A DNA stretch of 64,000 nt from Marinifilum sp. D714. GTDB taxonomy: Bacteria; Bacteroidota; Bacteroidia; Bacteroidales; Marinifilaceae. The stretch is from the NCBI RefSeq assembly GCF_030851345.1, contig NZ_JALPNU010000005.1, positions 1 to 64,000 on the forward strand. The letters run 5' to 3'. The position numbers and the translations under genes are program-made. This document shows, piece after piece, positions 34,812 to 43,547 of this stretch. Below the pieces are notes generated by a model, which was given only the letters and a program-made list of their open reading frames with translations, was not told the origin of the DNA and did not search any database. Each line of letters starts with the position of its first letter. Within the stretch, counting starts at the first letter, position 1.

Positions 34812-35831
34812 TTAGAACTCATTTTTATTCCCAACAACAACCATATCTTTCTCAATTTTATAAGAGAATTCATTGGTCATTTTAAGAATCTTCATGATTT
34901 CTTCTAACTTTTCATTTTCAAAGCTGGCTGTAATTTTTAAATCCTTCAGACTGCTATCCGTCAATTTAAATTTTACACCATAGGTTCTATATAATGTCTT
35001 TGTCAATTCAGACAAAGGCGTATTTACAAAGTGTAATCTTCTTTTCATCCAGGCAATATCGAGCTGATTATCCACTTGAAGTCTATTCATTGACTCCGTG
35101 TTGTGATTGATAACACCTTTTTGCCCCGGCACCAGATGAAAACCTTCCTCTTCCCCTTTGTGGCTATGAGTAAAAGCTACATTTCCAGTTATAACAGAAG
35201 TCTCCATGCGCTCATCTTCGGGATATGCTTTTACATTAAAAGAGGTTCCCAAAACTTTTACCTCTGCACCATCAAGATCTATCACAAAAGGTTTACTTTC
35301 ATTTCTTGCCACATCGAAAAATGCTTCTCCCTCCATATATACATTTCGTTCCGTACCTTCCAAATCAGATTTGAATTTCATACGAGAATCCCCGTTCATG
35401 TATATGTGAGAACCATCAGCCAAAAAAAAGTCTGTCTGCTTTCCTGCATCACATTCTCTTACTTCGTAGCCTATGGTATTCATCCATGAAAATGGCTCAC
35501 TTATTTGGTTCCAGGCAAGACTTCCAACAGACACAGCGATTAATACAGAAGCTGCAATACGGTACCAATTGGCACCAAACAATCTTCTAACTGGTCTTTC
35601 ATCAGCCTGCTCAGCTTTAATTCTTCCCTTAACTTTATTTAAAACACGACTTTTTTCTTCTGAAGAAGTTTGCAAAACAAGTCCTTCCCAGCCTTGTTTT
35701 AACTCATCAAATAGCTTTTGGTTTTCTGCTGAAGATTCAAGCCATCCCCGTAATTGGCCCATCTCTTCTTCAGAGATTTCTCCAGCAAAATACTTTGCTA
35801 TTATTTGATGTATATGATTCATTTCCGTCAT
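34812..35831 (-). CDS. FecR-family anti-sigma factor
   Basis: The 339 residues have a cytoplasmic N-terminal sigma-binding part (about 1-80), a single membrane span (WYRIAASVLIAVSVGSLAW) and a periplasmic FecR beta domain with the typical DGSHIYMNGDSRMKF, EGEAFFDVARNESKPFVI and VKVLGTSFNVKAY stretches. A C-terminal DUF4974/STN-like region follows (LSELTKTLYRTYGVKF...). Such proteins hold an ECF sigma factor until the STN domain of an outer-membrane receptor signals ligand. The sigma gene lies 68 bp upstream and the STN-type SusC downstream, so the three form one signalling unit. Confidence 0.93.
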   Translation of the reverse strand: MTEMNHIHQIIAKYFAGEISEEEMGQLRGWLESSAENQKLFDELKQGWEGLVLQTSSEEKSRVLNKVKGRIKAEQADERPVRRLFGANWYRIAASVLIAVSVGSLAWNQISEPFSWMNTIGYEVRECDAGKQTDFFLADGSHIYMNGDSRMKFKSDLEGTERNVYMEGEAFFDVARNESKPFVIDLDGAEVKVLGTSFNVKAYPEDERMETSVITGNVAFTHSHKGEEEGFHLVPGQKGVINHNTESMNRLQVDNQLDIAWMKRRLHFVNTPLSELTKTLYRTYGVKFKLTDSSLKDLKITASFENEKLEEIMKILKMTNEFSYKIEKDMVVVGNKNEF

Positions 35832-35899
35832 TATATTCTAGTAGTTCATTTTTAAGACAATGCTTTTTTCATTTTCCACTAAGGAAAAATGAAAAAAGT

Positions 35900-36472
35900 T
35901 TATTTTTTTTTGTTTTTCCCCTGATAACCTATCATTTCTGCTAGCTTCTTAATCGCAATACCCATTTGTGTATCCACAGTATTTACAGATACACTAAGTT
36001 TTTCAGCCACTTCTTTATACTTCATTCCCTCAAAACGAATCAAAAGAAAAACCTCTCTACACTTGGGTGGTAAACTTTCAATGCTATGGATAATTTTATC
36101 TTGTAATTCTTTTGCTATAATTACATCCTCGGCTGTATTGTCCTCGCTTATTTTATTTGAAACCACCTCATCAATAGAATCCTTACCAACTCTCTGTTCT
36201 TTATTGATATAATTCAAAGAACGATTCTTTATACTTACGAATAGATAATTATCGAGATTCTTAACATCTTGCAATTTCTCTCTATTCTGCCAAACTTGAT
36301 AAAATACATCAGCTACAACTTCCTCTGCCAAATCTTTGCTTTTTACTAATACAAAGGATGCTGTTAAAAGCCTGTCGTAATAAATATGAAAGAGTTCATC
36401 TAAAGCACGTTCATCGGAATCAAGCGATAATCTTTTAATCAGAAAATCAATATTTTTGGTATGATTTTTCAA
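35900..36472 (-). CDS. ECF-type RNA polymerase sigma factor
   Basis: The 190 residues contain region 2 (ALDELFHIYYDRL...AEEVVADVFYQVWQNREKL) and region 4 (SLPPKCREVFLLIRFEGMKYKEVAEKLSVSVNTVDTQMGIAIKKL), the Bacteroidota FecI-like layout. The only usable start in frame is TTG at 36472, since a stop codon lies shortly upstream and no ATG precedes region 2. A TTG start would lower translation. It is the first gene of the sigma/FecR/SusC series and should activate that locus. Confidence 0.9.
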   Translation of the reverse strand: MKNHTKNIDFLIKRLSLDSDERALDELFHIYYDRLLTASFVLVKSKDLAEEVVADVFYQVWQNREKLQDVKNLDNYLFVSIKNRSLNYINKEQRVGKDSIDEVVSNKISEDNTAEDVIIAKELQDKIIHSIESLPPKCREVFLLIRFEGMKYKEVAEKLSVSVNTVDTQMGIAIKKLAEMIGYQGKNKKK

Positions 36473-36723
36473 GGGTTTAGTTTTCTTAGGTGGTTAATAT
36501 AGGTTGGTCAAAGATGCAAAAAATCTTATAAAGTGAAAATTTCAAATTAAAAAGACTGGATAATTACATCCAAACAATCAAGATAACATCCTTATCATTG
36601 TTCCGCTAGTATTCAGTCATTTAAACCCAATTCAACTTTTCTAAAATCTTATTCACTTCAATGTTGGTTTTTCCAATTCACTAACAACTCCAATCACATC
36701 AAAGAATGCATCCATAAATGTTA
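36473..36723. other. gap upstream of the first sigma gene
   Basis: The stretch holds no gene. A variant -7 element (CATCTTTG, near 36509-36516, minus strand) could drive the sigma gene. Nothing else stands out before the terminator at 36724-36756. Confidence 0.35.
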
Positions 36724-36756
36724 CGAAACAAAAAAACCGCCTCAATTGAGACGGCT
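36724..36756 (-). terminator. terminator of the POT-like transporter gene
   Basis: On the minus strand AGCCGTCTC pairs with GAGGCGGTT across AATT and is followed by seven T residues, just past the stop at 36783. Confidence 0.8.
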
Positions 36757-36782
36757 TTTAACTTCATTGTTTTGAATTATAG

Positions 36783-38180
36783 TTATGCAGCTTTCTGTGC
36801 ATCTAATTTTTTTGTTACTCTACCGTAAACAATTAAAGCAATTGCCGATACTGCAGCAATTCCAACAAAATAATACCAAATGTAATGTGCATTTGCTGAT
36901 GCTACTTCCCATTCTGCTCTACTATCAAATAGTATTGGATCAGGACAGTATTTTGTAAGAAGAACTCCGGATAATCCGAAACCTAAAATAGAAGATACAA
37001 ATGAATGTAAGTGACTAAATCCTAAATACAATCCTTCCTCACCCTTTGGAGCTTGCAATGAAAAATACTCTAAGAATCGAGGTGAAATAAACGATTCTGC
37101 CAACCCTTGGAATACAATACCAACAATCATCATAAATGCTACAGGATGCATGCTGAACAATCCTAAATCAATTGACTCTACATTAAGCAAGTTACCCGCT
37201 GCCATACATAGTGCAGAAATCGGCATAATAAACATCCCTATGGTCATAGACAAAAGTGCTGTACGTTTTGCCATAATTTGAGTAATTAAACCAACAAATA
37301 GAACAACTACCAATGGGTTTACATTGGCATACCATGATGGAGATGCTCCTTCACCTGCCATACGCAAAACATATTTAGGCATGGTTGCATACAATTGATG
37401 TTGTACCATCCAGAATCCGGTAACAATTAAAATTAATGCTACCAAACGACCATTCGCAATTACCCTTGTTAATGCTTGCCAAATCTCACTTAATGATTTT
37501 CCTTCACCATCTGTTTTTGAAGTCTTAAAGAAGAAGAATACTGCAAAAACTGCTGCCAAGGTCATTGCTGCAGAAAAGAAGTTTAGGTTTACCAATCCTT
37601 CGTTCCCCATAGCTTCACGCAATGGTTTCACAATGGTTTTTCCTGAGAATGATCCGATATTTACCATCATGTAAAAGATAGAAAATCCTTTTGCACGATT
37701 CGATTCTGTTGTCTCTTTAGCAACAGTACCTGTAATTACTGATTTAATAAATGATCCACCAATCATTATCACAATCACAATTGGTACAATCATCCATTTC
37801 CAACTTGTTTTCTCCAGTCCTGTAAATTTGGTTACTTCGGTATATTCAACCAAACCAGCAGCTTCCAACATGGTTGGTAAAATTGCTAAACCAGCATAAC
37901 CAATACTTAGTAATGTGAAAGCCAACAACAATGCTTTTCTAAAACCCATTTTATCCGCTAAGGCTCCACTAAAGGTTGGTAATAGATACAAACCAGCTGA
38001 AAACAAACCTGATATCATTGCTGCTTCAATATCAGTAAAGCCTAATATTCTTGAAAGATATATTGTTATTACAATGAAAACTCCATAGTATGCTGCTCTT
38101 TCTAAAAGCTCAACAGAATTGGCCACCCAAAAAGCTCTTGAGAACTTTTCTTTTCCCGTACTCACTTGTTCTGCACTCAT
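36783..38180 (-). CDS. POT/PTR-like major facilitator transporter
   Basis: The 465 residues span about 12 membrane helices. Helix 1 carries VELLERAAYYG (23-33), close to the ExxERFxYYG signature of proton-coupled oligopeptide transporters. Helix 5 has FYMMVNIGS, matching the PTR motif. The loop between helices 2 and 3 has ALADKMGFRKAL. Small peptides are the family substrate. Its position beyond glpABC could instead suggest glycerol-3-phosphate uptake, but it does not resemble GlpT. The gene has its own terminator and is separated from glpC by another, so it is transcribed separately. Confidence 0.8.
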   Translation of the reverse strand: MSAEQVSTGKEKFSRAFWVANSVELLERAAYYGVFIVITIYLSRILGFTDIEAAMISGLFSAGLYLLPTFSGALADKMGFRKALLLAFTLLSIGYAGLAILPTMLEAAGLVEYTEVTKFTGLEKTSWKWMIVPIVIVIMIGGSFIKSVITGTVAKETTESNRAKGFSIFYMMVNIGSFSGKTIVKPLREAMGNEGLVNLNFFSAAMTLAAVFAVFFFFKTSKTDGEGKSLSEIWQALTRVIANGRLVALILIVTGFWMVQHQLYATMPKYVLRMAGEGASPSWYANVNPLVVVLFVGLITQIMAKRTALLSMTIGMFIMPISALCMAAGNLLNVESIDLGLFSMHPVAFMMIVGIVFQGLAESFISPRFLEYFSLQAPKGEEGLYLGFSHLHSFVSSILGFGLSGVLLTKYCPDPILFDSRAEWEVASANAHYIWYYFVGIAAVSAIALIVYGRVTKKLDAQKAA

Positions 38181-38340
38181 TTTAATTCTTTATTTAGTTT
38201 TATTTTAAGGTATAGTTGTCCGTAATATTGGGCGTTAAAAATAGATTACCCCATTGAATTTCACAAGTAGGGATTCTCCTATTTTTTACCCAAATCGAGC
38301 CTGTATATCAGAATAAATTTTAAAAGAATATTTACTTGCA

Positions 38341-38389
38341 AAAAAGATGCCGCAATCAATGGATTGAAATGATCCAATAATCGCGGCAT
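38341..38389 (-). terminator. terminator of the glpABC operon
   Basis: ATGCCGC (38347-38353) and GCGGCAT (38383-38389) pair across a long loop, and the minus strand continues with TCTTTTTT. It lies 42 bp after the glpC stop. Confidence 0.65.
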
Positions 38390-38430
38390 TAACCTAACTT
38401 AAAAATAAAATATTTTGCTCTACTACACGC

Positions 38431-39690
38431 TTATTTTTGCCATAGTTTCATTGTAGCATCAACATCTATTGCTTCTGCCAGAATAGATATTGGATGCTGA
38501 ACTTTGCTAGATGTTGACATTTCTATTTGCCATTTACAGGTTTCACAATCTGTGGCAACAAAATCAACCTTAGAGTTTTCTATCTGATCGAATAAAGGTT
38601 TACCAACTTCCTGAGATGTTTGATAATTCTCTTTCTTAAATCCATAGGTTCCTGCTATCCCACAACATTGTGATTCAAGCTGAACCAATTCAACACTAGG
38701 TATCATTCTAAGAAGCGAAATTGAATAAATAGACCAACCTAACTTCTCCATATGACAAGGAGTATGATATGCGATTCTTTTTTTGTAATTCTTTTTAAAT
38801 ACCAAATTCAATTTTCCTTCATCAATCAATCGGAATAAGAAACGTGTTGCCAATTCACTATCATTTCTTATTTCCTCATTTTTTACTCCTAATAAATGAG
38901 GGTATTCATCGCGAATGGTAAATATACAAGTTGATGAAGTTGAAATCACTGGCATCTTTTTATCTACAATTGATTTCTTGAATGCCTCAACATTGTGTTT
39001 GGCTTGTTTGGTTGCCTGCTTGATTAATCCATTAGAAATTAATGCAACACCACAACATTTTTCCTTCTCCAAAAGGTGTACACCATAACCTGCAGCATTC
39101 ATTACCTTAATCAGGTCTTTACCCTGCTGAGGGAAGTTATAATTCACATAGCAACCATGGAAATAACTAACATGCTTTTTGAACTTCTGCTGTTTTTTTT
39201 CAGCATACCTGCGATACCAGGTTTCAAAACGCAAGCCTGTATATTTTGGAAACATACGATGATGATCGATCTTTAGCACACTATCCATTACTTTTCGGAC
39301 AGGCTTAAGTGCAACTGCTGTATTCACAATTGGAGCAAATGTACTTGCCATGGTTCCCACAATATCGGTATTCGCAAGAATCATATCGCGAAGTTTTGGC
39401 CTGCTTTTACTATACTTTATGCGAGCAGATTGAATAATGTCACCAATTTTAACTCCCGATGGACAGGCAACTTCGCAACGCTTACAATTTAAGCACAACT
39501 TCAAGGCCTCATCATAAAACTCAGGATCTTTTAATCGCATTCGTTCGCCATCTGGGCCAGATTGCTTTGGGCCTGGATAATCAGGATTTACTTCCAATAC
39601 CGGACAATAAACGGTACAAATTGTACATTTGACACATTGCTCAAAGTTATTCTCACTAACGTTATATGGTTCAAATATTTCCTTTTTCAT
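38431..39690 (-). CDS. glpC: anaerobic glycerol-3-phosphate dehydrogenase subunit C
   Basis: The 419-residue protein has two N-terminal ferredoxin motifs (CVKCTICTVYCPV near 20-32 and CLNCKRCEVACPSG near 66-79). Two CCG-type cysteine-rich domains follow, with GCYVNY ... EKCCGVAL and CHMEKLG ... SQCCGIAG. It is the membrane-associated electron-transfer subunit that hands electrons from GlpAB to the quinone pool. It is last in the operon, 7 bp after glpB. Confidence 0.93.
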   Translation of the reverse strand: MKKEIFEPYNVSENNFEQCVKCTICTVYCPVLEVNPDYPGPKQSGPDGERMRLKDPEFYDEALKLCLNCKRCEVACPSGVKIGDIIQSARIKYSKSRPKLRDMILANTDIVGTMASTFAPIVNTAVALKPVRKVMDSVLKIDHHRMFPKYTGLRFETWYRRYAEKKQQKFKKHVSYFHGCYVNYNFPQQGKDLIKVMNAAGYGVHLLEKEKCCGVALISNGLIKQATKQAKHNVEAFKKSIVDKKMPVISTSSTCIFTIRDEYPHLLGVKNEEIRNDSELATRFLFRLIDEGKLNLVFKKNYKKRIAYHTPCHMEKLGWSIYSISLLRMIPSVELVQLESQCCGIAGTYGFKKENYQTSQEVGKPLFDQIENSKVDFVATDCETCKWQIEMSTSSKVQHPISILAEAIDVDATMKLWQK

Positions 39691-39697
39691 TGTCCTG

Positions 39698-40939
39698 CTA
39701 TTTTAAAATTTGTTCAGCCGCATGAAGAGATGTAAGTAAACTTATACCTGCTCCACTTCCTTCTTTAAGAGGATTTGCTCCTCCCAACACTGAACCTGCC
39801 ACATATAAATTTTCTACAGGTTCACCATTCATCAATGCTCTAAAATTCTGATCGGTTTTTACACCATAATGCATAAATGCCTGATCGTTAAATATCTTTT
39901 CATCAAACCATTTTTCACGATTGCTGTCGCCATCGATATCTAAACCAAAAATTGGTTCATATAATTTATCGTGAGTTGCCACAATTCCTTTGCTATAAAA
40001 ACTTCCGCTTGCCAAAATGAATTGATCTGCCTCAAATTTTATATCTCCATGATTATTGGTTCTGATTTCCAACAATCTGCCATTTTCAAAAACTCCCCCT
40101 TCAACATTGTCTCCCAACAAGTATGTTCCTCCTAATTCCTGAAATCTTTCACGCAATGTAATCTGTGTGCGAATACCAGGAACTGACGGAGGTATGGCTG
40201 GTAACAAAAGAACTGGCTTTTCAATTTTCTCTTTTAGCTTATCTGCAATTGTCTTATTAAATAATCCAAATACGGCAGGAAGTATCACCACATCAAATCC
40301 ATCACTAAGAACATTTGCTTTCTGTGCAAATTCATCAATAGCATTTACCTTATCAAATTCTTTGGCAATATTGGTTGAACGCATTTCGCTAGGGTTTTTA
40401 CGAATTGCTTCAAACTGTTTCATCGAGATATTCTTAATTTGTGCTTGAACATCAAACTTTTTCAATCCATCTTTAATAAAGAGTGTATGAAAATCGAGAA
40501 ATCCACTAAAATTTAAGATAACCGCTTTCTTCCAAGGGAAACTGTCCTTATTATCGAAGCTGGTAAAATCACTTAATGTCAACCAAGTTGGTTTCATAAC
40601 ACCCATAGGTGTTAATGTGAAGTGATTTCTATCAGCTTGACCAGTTAAATTCAAACCGGAACGAACCAGCAAATGCAAAGCATCATTTGTTAACCGTTCT
40701 ATTTTATCCAAACCTACCCTTTTATAAGGATGAGTCTCAGATAAGGTTTTCATGCTTTCCAAAGGATTTGCAACCTCTTCACCATTTACCTTACCCAATA
40801 GATCGAAGGAACCCGAAAAGAAATGAATTGCACTTTGACCAGATGAAACAATCGCACATTTTTTTCCCTGCTCCGCCAATTTAATTCCACATGTGAGTCC
40901 GCTTAACCCACCACCTATTATAATGTTATCGAATTTCAT
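39698..40939 (-). CDS. glpB: anaerobic glycerol-3-phosphate dehydrogenase subunit B
   Basis: The 413-residue flavoprotein starts with a dinucleotide-binding motif (IIGGGLSGLTCGIKLAEQGK) and ends with the FAD-binding LYVAGSVLGGANPLKEGSGAGIS. Length and position between glpA and glpC identify it as GlpB. It carries flavin and joins the catalytic GlpA to GlpC. The gene is 7 bp from both neighbours, so the three are cotranscribed and probably translated in step. Confidence 0.92.
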   Translation of the reverse strand: MKFDNIIIGGGLSGLTCGIKLAEQGKKCAIVSSGQSAIHFFSGSFDLLGKVNGEEVANPLESMKTLSETHPYKRVGLDKIERLTNDALHLLVRSGLNLTGQADRNHFTLTPMGVMKPTWLTLSDFTSFDNKDSFPWKKAVILNFSGFLDFHTLFIKDGLKKFDVQAQIKNISMKQFEAIRKNPSEMRSTNIAKEFDKVNAIDEFAQKANVLSDGFDVVILPAVFGLFNKTIADKLKEKIEKPVLLLPAIPPSVPGIRTQITLRERFQELGGTYLLGDNVEGGVFENGRLLEIRTNNHGDIKFEADQFILASGSFYSKGIVATHDKLYEPIFGLDIDGDSNREKWFDEKIFNDQAFMHYGVKTDQNFRALMNGEPVENLYVAGSVLGGANPLKEGSGAGISLLTSLHAAEQILK

Positions 40940-40946
40940 ACTCTGC

Positions 40947-42572
40947 TTAATTGTTTTCTGGTTTCAATCCATATATCCCTTCGTAAATCCAAGATGTAAA
41001 TTGAATTTCATTAATCGTTTCACCCCAAGCAATTGGCGACATTCCTTTCCATCTCTCCTGAAGAAAGTTGGCCAAATCATCTTTTGCTTTTCCTGGTTCT
41101 TCCATCGATTCACAAAGCAAACCGGCTGCACGACAAGCACACAACTCGCCTTGACAAGTTCCCATTCCAACACGAGTTCTACGGCGCAAATCAATCAAGT
41201 TATTTACATGCAATTCATTAATTGCATACTTTACTTCCCCAATCGAAACACCTTCGCACTCACAAACCATGGAATCTTCATTCTCATCACCTTTTGCTAT
41301 TTTATGAGCCAATGATCCATGTCTATCCTTTGCTGATTTTTGAGTAATACCATTGGCTGAATAAACCTTCTGGCTTACATTATTTAAAGTTTCATCACTT
41401 TTTGCAGATCCTGGTAATGGAATGTTGGCCGTTTCACATTTTTTATCGATATCTAATTTTTTACAGATTAGATCTGTTGCTTCTTCCGCCATTAAGCGAT
41501 AAGTCATCAGCTTACCTCCTGTAATAGTGATGAAACCTTCCAGGCCATCTCTCTCCTTGTGATCCATCAATACAATACCACGACTAATACTTCTTCCACT
41601 TGGATCATTATCGGCGGCAACCAATGGACGAACTCCTGCATAAGCACGAAGAATACGTGTAGTGGCCAAGGATGGAGAAAGTTTTACTCCTTCTCTTATC
41701 AACACATCCACATCATCCTTGGAAACATACATATTGTCTATCTCTTCAATTGGAATTCGTTCCGAAGTGGTTCCAATCAAACAAATGGTATCTCCCGGAA
41801 CAAGAATATCCGCATTGGCAGGTTTTCTACACCTGTTCAAAACCATTTTATTTACACGATGACCAAAAATCAGAAGAGAACCTTTTGCAGGAAACATATT
41901 GATGTTTACTCCTGCAAACTGGGCAATATTATGTCCCCAAATCCCAGCCGCATTGCAAACAACTTTTCCGTAATATTTTACTTTTTCCTTTTTCGCATGA
42001 TCGAATAATTCTACACCATTCACACGATCTTGATCTTTCAAAATATCAACAACCTCATGCTGAGTTAAAATATCGGCGCCATTCAATTTGGCATCCAATG
42101 CATTTGACATGGTCAAACGGAAAGGATCAACCGATCCATCAGGCACTTTAACTGCTCCAATTATATCAGGATTAGCTGATGGTTCCATGCGAAGTGCCAA
42201 CTTAGGATCTATAATTTCCGTTGAAATCCCTGCACTTGAACAAGCATCTACAAATTGAGACTGAAATGCAATATCATCTTCTGGTAGAGTAAGAAATAGT
42301 CCATTGTTTTCTTCGATGCAATGGTTTGCAATTTTTCGGAGAATCATGTTTTCCTCAATACATTCTGCAGCCGATTCATGATCGGTTACTGCGTATCTGG
42401 CTCCACTATGTAATAAACCATGATTTCTTCCTGTCGCTCCAGTGGCAAAATCATGACGCTCTACTAGCAATACACTTAATCCTCTCATCGCACAATCCCG
42501 CGCTGTCCCTGCACCTGTTGCTCCCCCTCCGATGATAATTACATCATATTCCTTGGATCTATTCTTATTCAT
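40947..42572 (-). CDS. glpA: anaerobic glycerol-3-phosphate dehydrogenase subunit A
   Basis: The 541 residues begin with VIIIGGGATGAGTARDCAMRG (FAD) and have the glycerol-3-phosphate dehydrogenase core (DFATGATGRNHGLLHSGARY, GGKLMTYRLMAEEA). A C-terminal BFD-like [2Fe-2S] domain has MVCECEGVS and GTCQGELCACRA. It oxidises glycerol-3-phosphate to dihydroxyacetone phosphate during anaerobic respiration. It is first in the glpABC operon and preceded by a clear promoter and a palindromic site. Confidence 0.94.
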   Translation of the reverse strand: MNKNRSKEYDVIIIGGGATGAGTARDCAMRGLSVLLVERHDFATGATGRNHGLLHSGARYAVTDHESAAECIEENMILRKIANHCIEENNGLFLTLPEDDIAFQSQFVDACSSAGISTEIIDPKLALRMEPSANPDIIGAVKVPDGSVDPFRLTMSNALDAKLNGADILTQHEVVDILKDQDRVNGVELFDHAKKEKVKYYGKVVCNAAGIWGHNIAQFAGVNINMFPAKGSLLIFGHRVNKMVLNRCRKPANADILVPGDTICLIGTTSERIPIEEIDNMYVSKDDVDVLIREGVKLSPSLATTRILRAYAGVRPLVAADNDPSGRSISRGIVLMDHKERDGLEGFITITGGKLMTYRLMAEEATDLICKKLDIDKKCETANIPLPGSAKSDETLNNVSQKVYSANGITQKSAKDRHGSLAHKIAKGDENEDSMVCECEGVSIGEVKYAINELHVNNLIDLRRRTRVGMGTCQGELCACRAAGLLCESMEEPGKAKDDLANFLQERWKGMSPIAWGETINEIQFTSWIYEGIYGLKPENN

Positions 42573-42612
42573 GATGAGTATTCTTATTTCAATATCTTAT
42601 TATTCAGCTTAA

Positions 42613-42669
42613 CGAAGATTTTAATAAATCTTCGAATACAAAGATATACATCATACATAGCATTACAAA
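42613..42669 (-). promoter_or_regulatory. glpABC promoter with palindromic site at the start point
   Basis: On the minus strand TTTG (42666-42669), a 19-nt spacer and TATCTTTG (42639-42646) form a full Bacteroidota promoter. The predicted start is near 42632. Exactly there lies the perfect palindrome CGAAGATT-N6-AATCTTCG (42613-42634), suited to a repressor, or to a hairpin in the leader. Confidence 0.65.
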
Positions 42670-42914
42670 GTATGTCTTTAAAAAATATATTTTGCATTAT
42701 CGAATCCTTAGCTTAAGAATGTGTCCGTTGATAAAATTATCACACCAGAATTATTTACGAATCCTAAACTCATAAACAATTATATATCCAGCATTTACAC
42801 AACACAAAAGCGTTATTACCAAATAGATTTTCCGAAAAATAAATTAGAACAAAAACAGTTTAGGTAGATTGCATCTAAATAAAAAACATGAAGCATTTAC
42901 ACATAAAATCAATA
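42670..42914. other. gap upstream of the glp promoter
   Basis: The sequence is AT-rich with no credible gene or further signal that I can support. Confidence 0.35.
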
Positions 42915-42953
42915 TAAAAAATGGCAAAATCATTAAAATGATTTTGCCATTTA
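42915..42953 (-). terminator. terminator of the STAS-like gene
   Basis: AAATGGCAAAATCAT and ATGATTTTGCCATTT pair perfectly over 15 bp with a 4-nt loop, followed by a T-run on the minus strand. It lies some 90 bp past the stop at 43044. Confidence 0.75.
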
Positions 42954-43043
42954 CTGTGATACAGGCCTTAAATCTGACAAAAATACCTGCAAACATTCAC
43001 TTTGTAAAAAGTAATTTTATATAGGTGTTAATAGTTATAAATT

Positions 43044-43418
43044 TTAATTCTCATTCATTAACCAATGTCTTCCATTTTCAGGAATAGAAAACACTTTTAA
43101 CTGATAACGATCAGAAGTATTATTTTGAATTCGAATCATCCCAAATGCAGTATCAAGAGGATTTCTTCTAATCAGGGCATGCCTAACAGTTAATTGTTGT
43201 CCCAATTCAGATTCTATAATCGATCCCAAACTTTCAGCATCATCAATATCATATAGTAGTTCTGCTGAACTTGCATCTTCTAGAATTCTAACACAATTGG
43301 GTGTAGTTATTCCCTTTAAAAGGTTTAAACAATACTCCTTCATCTGAGCAAATTGTATCTTTCCAGTCAACACTACATCCAATAAATCACTCTCTGGTCT
43401 GTATTCTACATTTATCAT
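43044..43418 (-). CDS. hypothetical protein, STAS/SpoIIAA-like
   Basis: The 124 residues lack a signal peptide. The start (MINVEYRPESDLLDVVLTGKI) followed by an amphipathic helix and VRILEDAS resembles SpoIIAA-like or STAS-fold regulatory proteins of Bacteroidota, where the first strand leads into 'GKI'. The match is weak and no conserved phosphorylation site can be assigned. The gene stands alone between the glp operon and the second SusCD locus, with its own terminator. Confidence 0.6.
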   Translation of the reverse strand: MINVEYRPESDLLDVVLTGKIQFAQMKEYCLNLLKGITTPNCVRILEDASSAELLYDIDDAESLGSIIESELGQQLTVRHALIRRNPLDTAFGMIRIQNNTSDRYQLKVFSIPENGRHWLMNEN

Positions 43419-43489
43419 GACACACTCTCCCTTTTTTTCACTTCTACCTTATAGACAATTAATTGAGGAAATCGGGTGAAAGAAAAGCA

Positions 43490-43521
43490 AAAAAAAAGAG
43501 CCATTAAAAAAAAATGACTCT
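43490..43521 (-). terminator. terminator of the beta-propeller gene
   Basis: AGAGCCATT and AATGACTCT pair at 8 of 9 positions, and a T-rich run follows on the minus strand. It ends the second SusCD locus. Confidence 0.65.
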
Positions 43522-43547
43522 CTCTGTTTAAATTTTCTTATCAATTT

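Noticed and set aside
36783-38180. GlpT glycerol-3-phosphate antiporter
   Set aside because: Location next to glpABC suggested it, but the helix-1 and helix-5 motifs are those of POT/PTR transporters and a terminator separates the genes.
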